Notes: generated by a model not told the origin, from the letters alone. Positions 1 to 6,605 are shown, counted from the first letter of the stretch. The stretch: 6,605 nucleotides of DNA from Deltaproteobacteria bacterium (GCA_029932035.1 JAOZQV010000214.1:1-6605); one strand, 5' to 3'. A program made the numbers and translations.

Positions 1-1811
1 TCCACACGATTTTTAGTGATAGTGCTCTCAAGAATACTACCTTTGCCTCCCTTGAGAACAATCCCTTTATCAAAGCCCCCAACCAACAGGCTTTTCAAGT
101 CGAAGCGGCTTTCTTGGCCTATTATAATACCGTCGCCCCCCATCCCTTTTATCGTCGCCAATTTGACCTCAAGGTTTCCCCCTTCGCTCTCAATGCAGGG
201 CGAGCAATCCTGCAGACTGGCATGAGAGATTTCAGCGCGCCCCCCGGAAGCCACATGAATACCTTGCCAGTCTTTACCCTTCAAAATGACTGAACGTTCC
301 TGGGATCCTTTGATCTTCAAGGTTCCCTTTGCAGTCAAACTGGCTCCGGACAAGAATTTGAGACGCGAACCGGGTCCTATCTCGAAAATCTCACCCTCCG
401 GGATAATAGATTCCATTGCAACGAGATAGACTCCGGGGATTAGGGTCCCTTTTGATACCTTTGGCAGCTTCACCTCATCAAAAAATGGCATGGTTACCTT
501 GACGGTGCTGGTAGGCGGGGAACGGTTGCCGATTTTGTCTATGGATCTGACTCGATAATAATGGACGCTTCCCTGGGTAACTCCAGAGTCTAAAAACCTT
601 TGATCTTTTGTTTTCGCCAAAGCCACGAAATCTCCCACAGGCCTCTCGCCCCTCTCCACAACAAACTCATTCAAGTCCACGGTCTGGGGCAGTGCCCATG
701 AGAGGGAAACCCCTTTCCGGCTTGAACTTGCCTCCACATTTCCAGGTGGAGGTGGGGCGATGGCGTCTATGGTGACGGCCCCTCCTGTCTCCAACCATAC
801 CCTCTCAACACCATTGGATTTTACCATCCGGATCTTGATGGGTGCCATGGATGTTTTGTCCCCTTCCCTGACCAGATAGACTCCCTTGTAGATGCCCCCT
901 TCCGTGTATAAAATCGGGATATCTTTCTTGAAATCGCCTAAGTCAAAGGTACAGGTAAGGCCTTTTTCAGCGTTTATTTCCACCTCAATCTGTTCCCCGG
1001 CGGCGAATATCGCTTTATCGATATTGGTATCTACGGAGATTATCTCCGGTAGTGCCTCCTTGTGCGGGCTGTCCGGGACGAACTGGGTAATCTTCCACCC
1101 CAAATCGTATATAATAAGCCGCATGTGTTTTCTTTCTGACTCGTCCATGACGGCCTCTAACACAACTGCTGCGGCGCTTAGGGGGCTCGTTGGGATCGAT
1201 ATCTTTCTTTTTGAAGCCGACTCAGTCCAGGCCCCTAAGGTATCACCCCTGTTGTTAACCATTTTGATCTTAGCCTCGATTGAATACTCGTCATAGGCCA
1301 AGGCCTTCAGCATAACTGCGGAAATGATCTCAGGGTAGACCAGGCCATCCACCCCCAGGATTTTGCAGAGTTCTCCGGGAGACGCCTTGTCCCAGGTCTT
1401 GTCTTTTAGCGAGCCAAGCTTCCTGTCCACCTTGTCTAAGATCTGGGTCGAATATCCTTTTCCATTTAACTGATTGTTAATAACGCCCCTAAGCAGCCTG
1501 GCCACAAATCTCCCTTCCTCGCTTGTTGGATCAACCTGCAGACTAAATTGCTGTTTATCTTCAGCTCCCGGCTGCATGTCGGGCCCTCGCTCCTTCATAG
1601 AATTTTTTTTCAAATCACCCTTTTTGCCCTCTTCGGAAAGGAACTTAGCGGGCAATACCGCTATTCTCTTAGGGATATTTCTCTCTTCGATATAGATAAC
1701 TTTTTTGGGCTTCTTGGTGGTGCTGCAGGACCAGACAAACACTGCCAAAAAAGGCACAAGCAGAATAAACCATCTCGCCCCGGAAGAATTGATATTCGGT
1801 CGCCTCATCAT
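1..1811 (-). CDS. Composite lipoprotein: GNA1162-like (DUF799) domain + Ig-like + Fn3-like + beta-helix (3' end outside window)
   Basis: The frame stays open for 603 codons from the ATG at 1811 to the window edge, so the C-terminus is missing. Residues 1-29 form a lipoprotein signal: Arg-rich start, hydrophobic stretch 14-27, then V-W-S-C with Cys29 as the probable lipidated residue (Trp at -2 is unusual). Residues 48-245 look like the GNA1162/DUF799 family: RIAVLPAKF, then GYSTQIL, then ILGVDGLVYPEI near 151-162, then SIEAKIKMVNNRGDTLGAW near 177-195. GNA1162 is a lipoprotein of unknown function with a CsgG/TolB-N-like fold. About 255-350 looks Ig-like, 353-440 Fn3-like (VSLSWALP, YYRVRSIDKIGNRS), and 450-603 has short Gly/Ser-rich beta-strand rungs typical of a right-handed parallel beta-helix. 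It overlaps the AsmA-like gene by 4 nt (ATGA). A second in-frame ATG follows at 1808. Family assignment of the first domain is fairly firm; the later domains are inferred by pattern. The role is unknown, possibly surface or periplasmic binding or assembly. Confidence 0.85.
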   Translation of the reverse strand, partial: MMRRPNINSSGARWFILLVPFLAVFVWSCSTTKKPKKVIYIEERNIPKRIAVLPAKFLSEEGKKGDLKKNSMKERGPDMQPGAEDKQQFSLQVDPTSEEGRFVARLLRGVINNQLNGKGYSTQILDKVDRKLGSLKDKTWDKASPGELCKILGVDGLVYPEIISAVMLKALAYDEYSIEAKIKMVNNRGDTLGAWTESASKRKISIPTSPLSAAAVVLEAVMDESERKHMRLIIYDLGWKITQFVPDSPHKEALPEIISVDTNIDKAIFAAGEQIEVEINAEKGLTCTFDLGDFKKDIPILYTEGGIYKGVYLVREGDKTSMAPIKIRMVKSNGVERVWLETGGAVTIDAIAPPPPGNVEASSSRKGVSLSWALPQTVDLNEFVVERGERPVGDFVALAKTKDQRFLDSGVTQGSVHYYRVRSIDKIGNRSPPTSTVKVTMPFFDEVKLPKVSKGTLIPGVYLVAMESIIPEGEIFEIGPGSRLKFLSGASLTAKGTLKIKGSQERSVILKGKDWQGIHVASGGRAEISHASLQDCSPCIESEGGNLEVKLATIKGMGGDGIIIGQESRFDLKSLLVGGFDKGIVLKGGKGSILESTITKNRV

Positions 1812-4000
1812 GTCTTTCTCCTCTTCAAGACCTTGTCTATATTTAGATCTTCTGTGATCCCCAAGGCAGTTTGGACGTGCCCCGAGAGCTTGAGACGTTT
1901 TTCCTTAAGCAGGTATTCTCCACTCCCCCAGGCGTCAACCACAGGACCCCTGAGGGAGAAGGTATCCAGAACAATCCGTCCTTTTTGCAGATCGGCCCTC
2001 GCTACTGCCTTGTCAAAGGGAAGAGAATCCAATGTATTCGGGTTCACCCCGGCTACTGCAAGAATATCCATCAAAAAACTCAAACGGTAGTCCAGAGTCG
2101 ATAGATTATTGACAGAGCATCTCGCCAACGTCGCCATTATCTGACCCTCAGCTCCCTCTAAAAGCGCCTTTGGATTATCTCCTTTGGCAAACAAAGACGC
2201 TGAGACAGTAAGCCTCCCTGCTAAATAGAGGGGAAGTTCTTTAGAGAAACAGGCGATAAAGGAATAGAGGTTTAGACTCACTCCCTTTCCGTTTATCTCG
2301 GCAACAACCGTACTGGGCGGAATAAATCTGGCGGCCAGGGAAAGATTAACGCCACAGACCCGGATAGCCCCTGTCACCGTGGCCTGGTCCTTTCGGCATA
2401 ATAACTCGAACTCCATATCATCTATCTGAGGCAAATCGTTGAATTGGAAGCTCTTGATAAGCGCCTTCCCGTAAAGATCTTTCCCCTTTATCAGGGCAAG
2501 GTCGAAATCCTTTGTCTCCTGCTCCACCGCTCCCCGACTGCCGGTGCCTTCTTTTGATGAAGATTGGGATATCCGGAAGTTATTCAGGCGCGCCACAAAG
2601 CTGGTCTCCTGGTTGAGAGGCACACGAACCATTCCCCCCTCTGCCACCACCTCAAGGCATGGGTTGGTCAGACCAAAATCAAATTTCAGACTTGCTGTTT
2701 TTCCCTTTTTGGCCTTCAGATTTAGGACAGTGTCAAAGACCTCAAAGGTATTTAAACGGCCTTTGAATTCCATTCTTTTGAGATTCATGGGAAGGGCGAA
2801 AGATCCACTGATTGAACCGGTTCCACCTCGCGATGAACTGAATTTGAGTTTTTCAACGCTGACAGAGGGTTTCCCCTCCTCTATTATTACCTTTGTTTTA
2901 AGCTGGCTTATGGTAAAGTCCTGTTCTTCCCCTTTCTCCGAGACCACATGAATTTTGAGCCCTTCGGTCTTGACATCCACGGAACCGCTGATAGCGGCCT
3001 TTTCTCCCTGGGTCCCCTTCACATCCAAAGAAGAGAGCGCGATCGCGCCTTCGGCGCTCAGACTCTTCAGCTTTGCCTTGGTAAGAAGATTGTCCAGAAC
3101 CTCTTTCCCCTTGGGGTTCTCTAATACCCACCCATGAATGGTTTCCATGTCAAATAGGAGATCGGCGCATTTGAGTTGATATGCGCCTCCTTTGGCGAGG
3201 CTAATGGCAACTTCTTTGAGTTCATTTTTATCGAAGTGAAGGGCTGCTGAGGAGAGAATAAATTCTCCGGCTTCGGAATCTATGTGCAATGTCAGGTCCT
3301 TGGCCCCCACGCTTTCAATTTTGGGGATTTGATCGCCGAGATCTCCCTTCATGAATCCGAACTTCACTAAGAAATCCTTCACGGCCGAGGCATTCAGCGA
3401 GGCCTTGGGGGCGTCTACCTTCAACTTCAAAGGAGCTAAGGAAGAGATAGTGACACTGCCTGCAAACTTAAGCCCTATCTCGTCGATGGAGAAATCTTCT
3501 ACCTGCACCGATATTGTCTGATCTTTCTTTTCAATCTTGTCCATAGCCAGGGCAAAAGAGACCGGTTGGACGTGGGAGTCGCGCCCTTTCAAGATCAGCT
3601 TTCCGTTATTGACCGTAATTCCCCCCACCATTTCCGCTGGAATGGCGGATGTTGTCAGGAGGGAAGGGCCGGAGGGAATGAAATCCGCGAGGAGGAGCGG
3701 CTCTTCCATTATGACTCTTTTGAGAGAAATCCGGCCCCCAATCAGGGCCAGTAAATCAGGATATAGACTAAGGGAAGGAATCTTGACGTTGTTGTTCTCA
3801 TTCTCAACCTCCAGCCCTGAAAAAACGATTGTTGGCATCGGTGAATAATGAAATTCCACGCTTTCAAATTTAACCGCTGCCCCTAAGTATTTGCGGGTTA
3901 TCTCTTCTATATTGGCATTGATGTAGAGCCCGGCCCCGAATAAGAGGATGACAATGGCAAGAAAACAGGACGACACGATTATAATCAGTTTCTTTTTCAT
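1808..4000 (-). CDS. AsmA-like inner-membrane-anchored periplasmic protein
   Basis: This 730-aa protein has one N-terminal membrane anchor (about residues 4-27, after MKKK) and a long periplasmic part made of repeated amphipathic beta-strands. That is the pattern of AsmA/TamB-like proteins. After the anchor comes a family-typical section: an IEEITRKYLG helix, VKFESVEFHYSPMPTIVFSGLEVEN (43-67), then IPSLSLYPDLLALIGGRISLKRVIMEEP (74-101). The last about 140 residues resemble the AsmA C-terminal region: LAGRLTVSASLFAKGDNPKALLEGAEGQI, then KGRIVLDTFSLRGPVVDAWGSGEY and KLSGHVQTALG. Known members affect outer-membrane assembly, and larger relatives (TamB, YhdP, YdbH) are proposed phospholipid bridges between membranes; a similar job here is inference. 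GGAGGAGGA lies 7 nt before the ATG. The gene is preceded by a 292-bp gap with a possible promoter and overlaps the next lipoprotein gene by 4 nt. The C-terminus, NIDKVLKRRKT, is short and basic. Confidence 0.88.
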   Translation of the reverse strand: MKKKLIIIVSSCFLAIVILLFGAGLYINANIEEITRKYLGAAVKFESVEFHYSPMPTIVFSGLEVENENNNVKIPSLSLYPDLLALIGGRISLKRVIMEEPLLLADFIPSGPSLLTTSAIPAEMVGGITVNNGKLILKGRDSHVQPVSFALAMDKIEKKDQTISVQVEDFSIDEIGLKFAGSVTISSLAPLKLKVDAPKASLNASAVKDFLVKFGFMKGDLGDQIPKIESVGAKDLTLHIDSEAGEFILSSAALHFDKNELKEVAISLAKGGAYQLKCADLLFDMETIHGWVLENPKGKEVLDNLLTKAKLKSLSAEGAIALSSLDVKGTQGEKAAISGSVDVKTEGLKIHVVSEKGEEQDFTISQLKTKVIIEEGKPSVSVEKLKFSSSRGGTGSISGSFALPMNLKRMEFKGRLNTFEVFDTVLNLKAKKGKTASLKFDFGLTNPCLEVVAEGGMVRVPLNQETSFVARLNNFRISQSSSKEGTGSRGAVEQETKDFDLALIKGKDLYGKALIKSFQFNDLPQIDDMEFELLCRKDQATVTGAIRVCGVNLSLAARFIPPSTVVAEINGKGVSLNLYSFIACFSKELPLYLAGRLTVSASLFAKGDNPKALLEGAEGQIMATLARCSVNNLSTLDYRLSFLMDILAVAGVNPNTLDSLPFDKAVARADLQKGRIVLDTFSLRGPVVDAWGSGEYLLKEKRLKLSGHVQTALGITEDLNIDKVLKRRKT
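1818..1823 (-). promoter_or_regulatory. Ribosome binding site of the GNA1162-like gene, inside the AsmA-like gene
   Basis: On the minus strand GAGGAG lies 6 nt before the ATG at 1811 and 9 nt before the second ATG at 1808. It sits within the last codons of the AsmA-like gene, whose TGA (1810-1808) overlaps the first ATG as ATGATG. This supports a start at 1811 or 1808 and suggests translational coupling of the two genes. The sequence cannot separate the two starts, which differ by one Met. Confidence 0.7.
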
Positions 4001-4110
4001 ATTATTATCCTCCTCCGGCTGTTGGATTTTAGTCTCGTCATACAGCAGTGTGGCCGATTACCGATGGCATCACAATGAAGATCGACGATTCCAAAACAAC
4101 CATAACCAAT

Positions 4111-4165
4111 GATTAATGTTAATGATAAATGCTAATTGATAAATGTTAACTGATAAATGTCAAGG
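4111..4165. repeat. Four-unit, 13-14 bp AT-rich tandem repeat
   Basis: On the plus strand four degenerate units follow one another: GATTAATGTTAAT, GATAAATGCTAATT, GATAAATGTTAACT, GATAAATGTCAAGG. The first has 13 bp and the others 14. The core GATAAATG is identical in units 2-4. The last unit drifts at its 3' end. It could be a slippage-generated repeat, a multi-site protein-binding region or part of a dispersed intergenic element; the window alone does not say. Confidence 0.8.
4136..4163 (-). promoter_or_regulatory. Possible sigma-70 promoter for the AsmA-like gene
   Basis: On the minus strand a perfect -35 box TTGACA (4163-4158) is followed after 16 nt by TATCAA (4141-4136), which matches 4 of 6 positions of the -10 consensus. 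It would give a leader of roughly 125 nt before the ATG at 4000. It lies inside the tandem repeat, whose AT-richness makes chance -10 matches easy, so this is moderate to weak support. Confidence 0.35.
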
Positions 4166-4229
4166 GAGGCGTTGGTTGGATGTTCAGACTTTGCCAAAGG
4201 CGGCCATAGGGACTCATATGCCCGGCGAC

Positions 4230-4264
4230 AGAAGTCCGCTGCATAATATCAGCAACGGACTTCT
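4230..4264 (-). other. RNA hairpin after the LPP20-like gene, no U-tract
   Basis: The minus-strand RNA can form a stem of AGAAGTCCG, a U·G wobble and TGC, with a 9-nt loop TGATATTAT. That is 13 pairs, or 14 with the flanking pair 4229/4265. On the plus strand the wobble becomes a C/A mismatch, so folding favours the minus transcript. It begins 28 nt after the stop of the LPP20-like gene. The sequence after it (GTCGCCGGGC) has no T-run, so it is not a standard intrinsic terminator. It could stabilise the 3' end of the mRNA, be a processing site, act with Rho, or be a REP-like element. Confidence 0.6.
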
Positions 4265-4292
4265 GACAGCCATCAATGGACATCGATGTTTT

Positions 4293-5237
4293 CTATTTCA
4301 GCAAAAACACCACCTTGGCCTGGGCTAAGAGATTGCTCTTTTTGTCGTGAACATATATAGCCGCAGCATCGTCAACAGACACCTTTGCGTTCGTCATCTT
4401 GACCACTCCGATTCCCTTCAGCATCATCGGCTTTGTGCTACCCCAGCTTGCAAGCAGGGCCTTTGCCTTGCCGGGATCTGTAGTAAAACCGCCGCAGCCC
4501 CTCTCCACTAAAACGCTGCTCAATATTTTGGATGGATCAAAGACTATCTCGTCTTTCTCCGTGAGGATGGTATTTACAAGGGCAGGTTTGAACTGAAATG
4601 CACGCACGTCTATAATAATACCATCATAAACAATAGTTATTTCGGATGGCTTCGCCACCTCAGGTTTGGCCTCGGACACATGCGTAGCCTCTTTGACCTT
4701 CGGCGGAACCACGACGTCAGCCTTTTTGGTTGGCGCGGGAGTTTCAGAGAGGACCTTTGGTATCAGCTTTGGCTTGTAATAGGGCCTCTGCTCAGGGTTT
4801 AACTTATTCTCTTTAATTAGAGGCAAAATGATGTCATAGAGCCCACCCTTACCCCGGATGTAGAGTCTCATGCAGACTTCGGCAGATCCTCGGTCACTAT
4901 GGAATTTATCCCCGCACTTGACGGCCCCCCGCAGGAATCCCTGTATCGTCGTCCGGATATCGTCAGACCGTAACATGCCGTCTTTCACCGTGGTCTCACC
5001 ATAGAGACGCAACCCCTCAAGGACCTCCAGAAGGTCCCGCTGAGCTATGACAGTCGCCGCTCTCATGGCCCTATACCGGCTCTGCCCCTCTTCTGACGCG
5101 CCCGTCACCTGGATGTACCCCTCCTCAAAAACCTTTACTGGAGCAGTTATACTCTCCCAGTCATCCGCTGCCCATGCCACGCTGAACAGAAAAAACATAC
5201 CAACAAAAACGGTAATAAATCCACAAATTCTTTTCAT
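4293..5237 (-). CDS. Exported LPP20-family protein with additional C-terminal domain
   Basis: This 314-aa protein has a Sec signal peptide (1-23) ending AWA|ADD. Its only early Cys (Cys5) is too near the N-terminus for a lipobox, so a soluble periplasmic or secreted form is likely. Residues 36-130 match the LPP20 pattern: GYIQVTGASEEG, then SRYRAMRAATVIAQRDLLEVLEGLRLYGETTVKDGM, ending in a beta-strand VCMRLYIRGKGGL. Cys108 and Cys122 flank the end of this domain and could pair. A Pro/Lys/Val-rich linker (150-198) leads to a second domain (199-314): YDGIIIDVRAFQFKPAL, ILTEKDEIVFD, and a closing LLAQAKVVFLLK strand. LPP20 proteins include a Helicobacter outer-membrane antigen, and FlgT of Vibrio has a related domain; no flagellar gene is seen here. 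The start is supported by AAGGAGGA 5 nt upstream. It begins 15 nt after the SLH-lipoprotein gene ends, which suggests co-transcription. The precise function is unknown. Confidence 0.87.
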   Translation of the reverse strand: MKRICGFITVFVGMFFLFSVAWAADDWESITAPVKVFEEGYIQVTGASEEGQSRYRAMRAATVIAQRDLLEVLEGLRLYGETTVKDGMLRSDDIRTTIQGFLRGAVKCGDKFHSDRGSAEVCMRLYIRGKGGLYDIILPLIKENKLNPEQRPYYKPKLIPKVLSETPAPTKKADVVVPPKVKEATHVSEAKPEVAKPSEITIVYDGIIIDVRAFQFKPALVNTILTEKDEIVFDPSKILSSVLVERGCGGFTTDPGKAKALLASWGSTKPMMLKGIGVVKMTNAKVSVDDAAAIYVHDKKSNLLAQAKVVFLLK

Positions 5238-5252
5238 AACAATCCTCCTTAT

Positions 5253-6455
5253 CTAATGAACGTTCATAACATTTCTTAAACGTAAAACAGCCAAGAGCAG
5301 CTCTGCGCCATCCACATCGTCATCAGGTCTGAACGCCCCTGATAAATCCGGTTCCATAAGCCCTCTCGTCACGGCATTTGTTACCGAATTGAAATATGAG
5401 GAAGTGGGAGGGACATCAGGATAGGGAGAGTTCTTTTGCCCATAATATTTTGTGGGCAGAGATTTGTCTCCCGTTATTTTGACCAACAGGTCTTCCAGGA
5501 TAAACGCTAATTCCTTACGGGTTATCGGTTTATCAGGAAAAAAGAGATAGGCCCTTGAAGTTTTGTCATAAATAGGTTCCAGCCCCCTCAATCCCCACTT
5601 TAAGACAATCAGTATCTCGGGCTTAAACATGTTGTTGCTTACATCAGCGGGCACAAAGGATTCTTTGGATTTCTTTTCAGGAACCGGAATCCGTCCTGCT
5701 AAGAAACGGTCCAGATGGACCTCATCCACCAGCAGGGCCGCCACGTCAGCGCGATTCACCCCGTCCTTTATGGCAATACGCTTGGCCACATCCGTGAGGG
5801 TAAAATTGGTGGATGCCCTCGTAATCTTCTGTACCCTTTTATACAGCTTGTTGGCCGGTTCGTGCCAGCGACCCGGGGAAACACTCAGGACGTTTCCTAA
5901 GGCGCGCTCCGAATCCCTGAAATCCAGGGCCTTGAAAAAGGCGACCCCCATGAAATAATCGGCAGCCTCCCTCGACCTGTAATAGGGCAACTCATCGGTG
6001 TTAACCTCGCTGAGTTTGACGGCCCCTTTGTACTGCTTCTTTGCCTTCTTAAGCCATTTCTTCGGTTTGGCATGCATAAATACCCTGATACCGGTAACCC
6101 CTGCTGCAAACTCCTGAGAGTCTCCTTCAGCCTCATCTTCGGCATCATCTAAGAGTTCCAAGGCCCTTTTCAACTCCACTGACTGGTGTTCCCTGTCTTT
6201 CTCTGCCTCAGTCCTCAAGGCCGCTACCAGGGCCTTGCCCGCAAGGGCAGGCGAATAATCAGGCTCTAACTTTATGGCCCTTTCAAAACGCGTTGAGGCC
6301 TCGGTCAAGTTGCCCTTATCTATAAGCTCCATTCCCACAAGGTAATGGTGGGCAGGATTGTCCTCGGGCGAAACAGACTCGACCCGTTTAGTGGCACAGC
6401 CTCCCATCATCCAAACGATACTCAAGATAAATACAATGGCAAATGATTTCCTCAT
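5253..6455 (-). CDS. TPR lipoprotein with three S-layer-homology-like motifs
   Basis: This 400-aa protein begins with a lipoprotein signal (MRKSFAIVFILSIVWMMGGC, Cys20 lipidated). A clear TPR follows at 35-68 (AHHYLVGMELIDKGNLTEASTRFERAIKLEPDYSPA), then further helices and a second TPR-like unit near 165-197 (ADYFMGVAFFKALDFRDSERALGNVLSVSPG). The C-terminal part has three SLH-like motifs: F218-about 250 (TLTDVAKR, GVNRADVAALL), F267-about 325 (PADV, YLFFPDKPITRKELAFILEDLL) and 343-395 (SPYPDVPPTSSYFNSVTNAVTRGLMEPDLSGAFRPDDDVDGAELLLAVLRL). SLH domains bind cell-wall polymers or peptidoglycan, and TPRs bind proteins. A periplasmic linker between the membrane and the wall or a partner complex is therefore inferred. 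The ribosome binding site is GGGAGGGAG 4 nt before the ATG. The gene starts 43 nt after the partial upstream gene and ends 15 nt before the LPP20-like gene. The first two SLH motifs are degenerate. Confidence 0.88.
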   Translation of the reverse strand: MRKSFAIVFILSIVWMMGGCATKRVESVSPEDNPAHHYLVGMELIDKGNLTEASTRFERAIKLEPDYSPALAGKALVAALRTEAEKDREHQSVELKRALELLDDAEDEAEGDSQEFAAGVTGIRVFMHAKPKKWLKKAKKQYKGAVKLSEVNTDELPYYRSREAADYFMGVAFFKALDFRDSERALGNVLSVSPGRWHEPANKLYKRVQKITRASTNFTLTDVAKRIAIKDGVNRADVAALLVDEVHLDRFLAGRIPVPEKKSKESFVPADVSNNMFKPEILIVLKWGLRGLEPIYDKTSRAYLFFPDKPITRKELAFILEDLLVKITGDKSLPTKYYGQKNSPYPDVPPTSSYFNSVTNAVTRGLMEPDLSGAFRPDDDVDGAELLLAVLRLRNVMNVH

Positions 6456-6498
6456 AATTCTCCCTCCCTTTTTTATTTTCGACTGTAACCTGCCTCCA

Positions 6499-6605
6499 TC
6501 ACGATTTCCTCAGCTTCTTTTCCATAGCTGCCAGGGCCTCAAGGTAGTTGACATACATCCCTATCTGGTCTTTCTGGGATATTGCATACCCCCAGATAGC
6601 AGCAT
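6499..6605 (-). CDS. C-terminal end of an unrecognised protein (5' part outside window)
   Basis: The minus strand is open from the window edge to TGA at 6501-6499. It encodes the last 34 residues, beginning AAIWGYAISQKDQIG and ending ALAAMEKKLRKS. The tail looks helical (MYVNYLEALAAMEKKL), and its ribosome-to-stop spacing and strand fit the same operon: the next gene starts 43 nt further on. No family can be named from so short a piece. A TPR-like or coiled helical end is possible. Confidence 0.6.
   Translation of the reverse strand, partial: AAIWGYAISQKDQIGMYVNYLEALAAMEKKLRKS

Larger units (their letters stand above)
4001..4292. other. Intergenic region between LPP20-like and AsmA-like genes
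   Basis: This is the only long non-coding stretch, between two minus-strand genes. Read from the upstream gene it holds a strong hairpin (4230-4264), an AT-rich tandem repeat (4111-4165) containing a TTGACA box, then about 110 nt of unremarkable leader ending in the AsmA-like ribosome binding site (minus-strand GGAGGAGGA, 4008-4016). I see no convincing ORF, tRNA or known riboswitch. The region divides the gene block into two likely transcription groups. Confidence 0.8.

Noticed and set aside
892..2104. Plus-strand open frames across this stretch (up to 180 codons)
   Set aside because: They lie opposite two well-supported minus-strand genes with recognisable domains, and they lack good ribosome binding sites and family-like sequence.
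2898..3131. 77-codon minus-strand frame inside the AsmA-like gene
   Set aside because: It is an out-of-frame, Arg/Gly-rich shadow of the AsmA-like coding sequence with no independent support.
4190..4200. Short palindrome CTTTGCCAAAG in the gap
   Set aside because: Five base-pair arms around one base are too short to call an operator without other copies.
4230..4264. Hairpin as an intrinsic terminator
   Set aside because: No T-run follows the stem on either strand, so it is listed as a hairpin of unknown role instead.
4143..4328. 61-codon plus-strand frame in the intergenic gap
   Set aside because: It runs through the hairpin into the antisense of the LPP20-like gene, and its sequence has no domain-like or export features.
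5897..6148. 83-codon minus-strand frame inside the TPR/SLH lipoprotein gene
   Set aside because: It is a different-frame shadow of a gene with a clear lipobox, TPR and SLH-like motifs.

Overview
The window is an all-minus-strand block of cell-envelope genes from a Gram-negative (diderm) bacterium. The evidence is two lipoprotein signal peptides, a cleavable Sec signal peptide, an AsmA-like protein (a family of diderm envelopes) and an LPP20/GNA1162-type gene set. The moderate base composition, strong AGGAGG-type ribosome binding sites, an AT-rich tandem repeat between genes and this mix of lipoproteins suggest an anaerobic deltaproteobacterial (Desulfobacterota-like) lineage. That placement is an inference from general resemblance and is not proven by the sequence.

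Layout in the direction of transcription, right to left: (1) the last 34 codons of an unrecognised gene (6499-6605); (2) a 400-aa lipoprotein with TPR-like helices followed by three S-layer-homology-like motifs (5253-6455); (3) a 314-aa exported protein with an N-terminal LPP20-type domain and a second C-terminal domain (4293-5237); (4) a 292-bp gap with a 13-14 bp hairpin, a 14-bp tandem repeat and a possible promoter (4001-4292); (5) a 730-aa AsmA-like membrane-anchored protein (1808-4000); (6) an ATGA-overlapped lipoprotein that starts with a GNA1162-like (DUF799) domain and continues through Ig-like, Fn3-like and beta-helix segments off the left edge (1-1811, at least 603 aa).

The genes form two tight groups: 6605-4293, with gaps of 43 and 15 nt, and 4000-1, with a 4-nt overlap. 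The 292-bp gap may hold a separate promoter. All four well-covered products appear to be exported or membrane anchored, so the cluster most likely encodes an envelope apparatus, either outer-membrane or surface assembly or lipid/lipoprotein trafficking. It recalls the CsgG / DUF4810 / GNA1162 lipoprotein cluster of Neisseria, but with different partners. Its actual function cannot be read from the sequence.

The most unusual item is the composite GNA1162-Ig-Fn3-beta-helix lipoprotein translationally coupled to an AsmA-like gene. No RNA gene, CRISPR array, insertion sequence or phage gene was seen.
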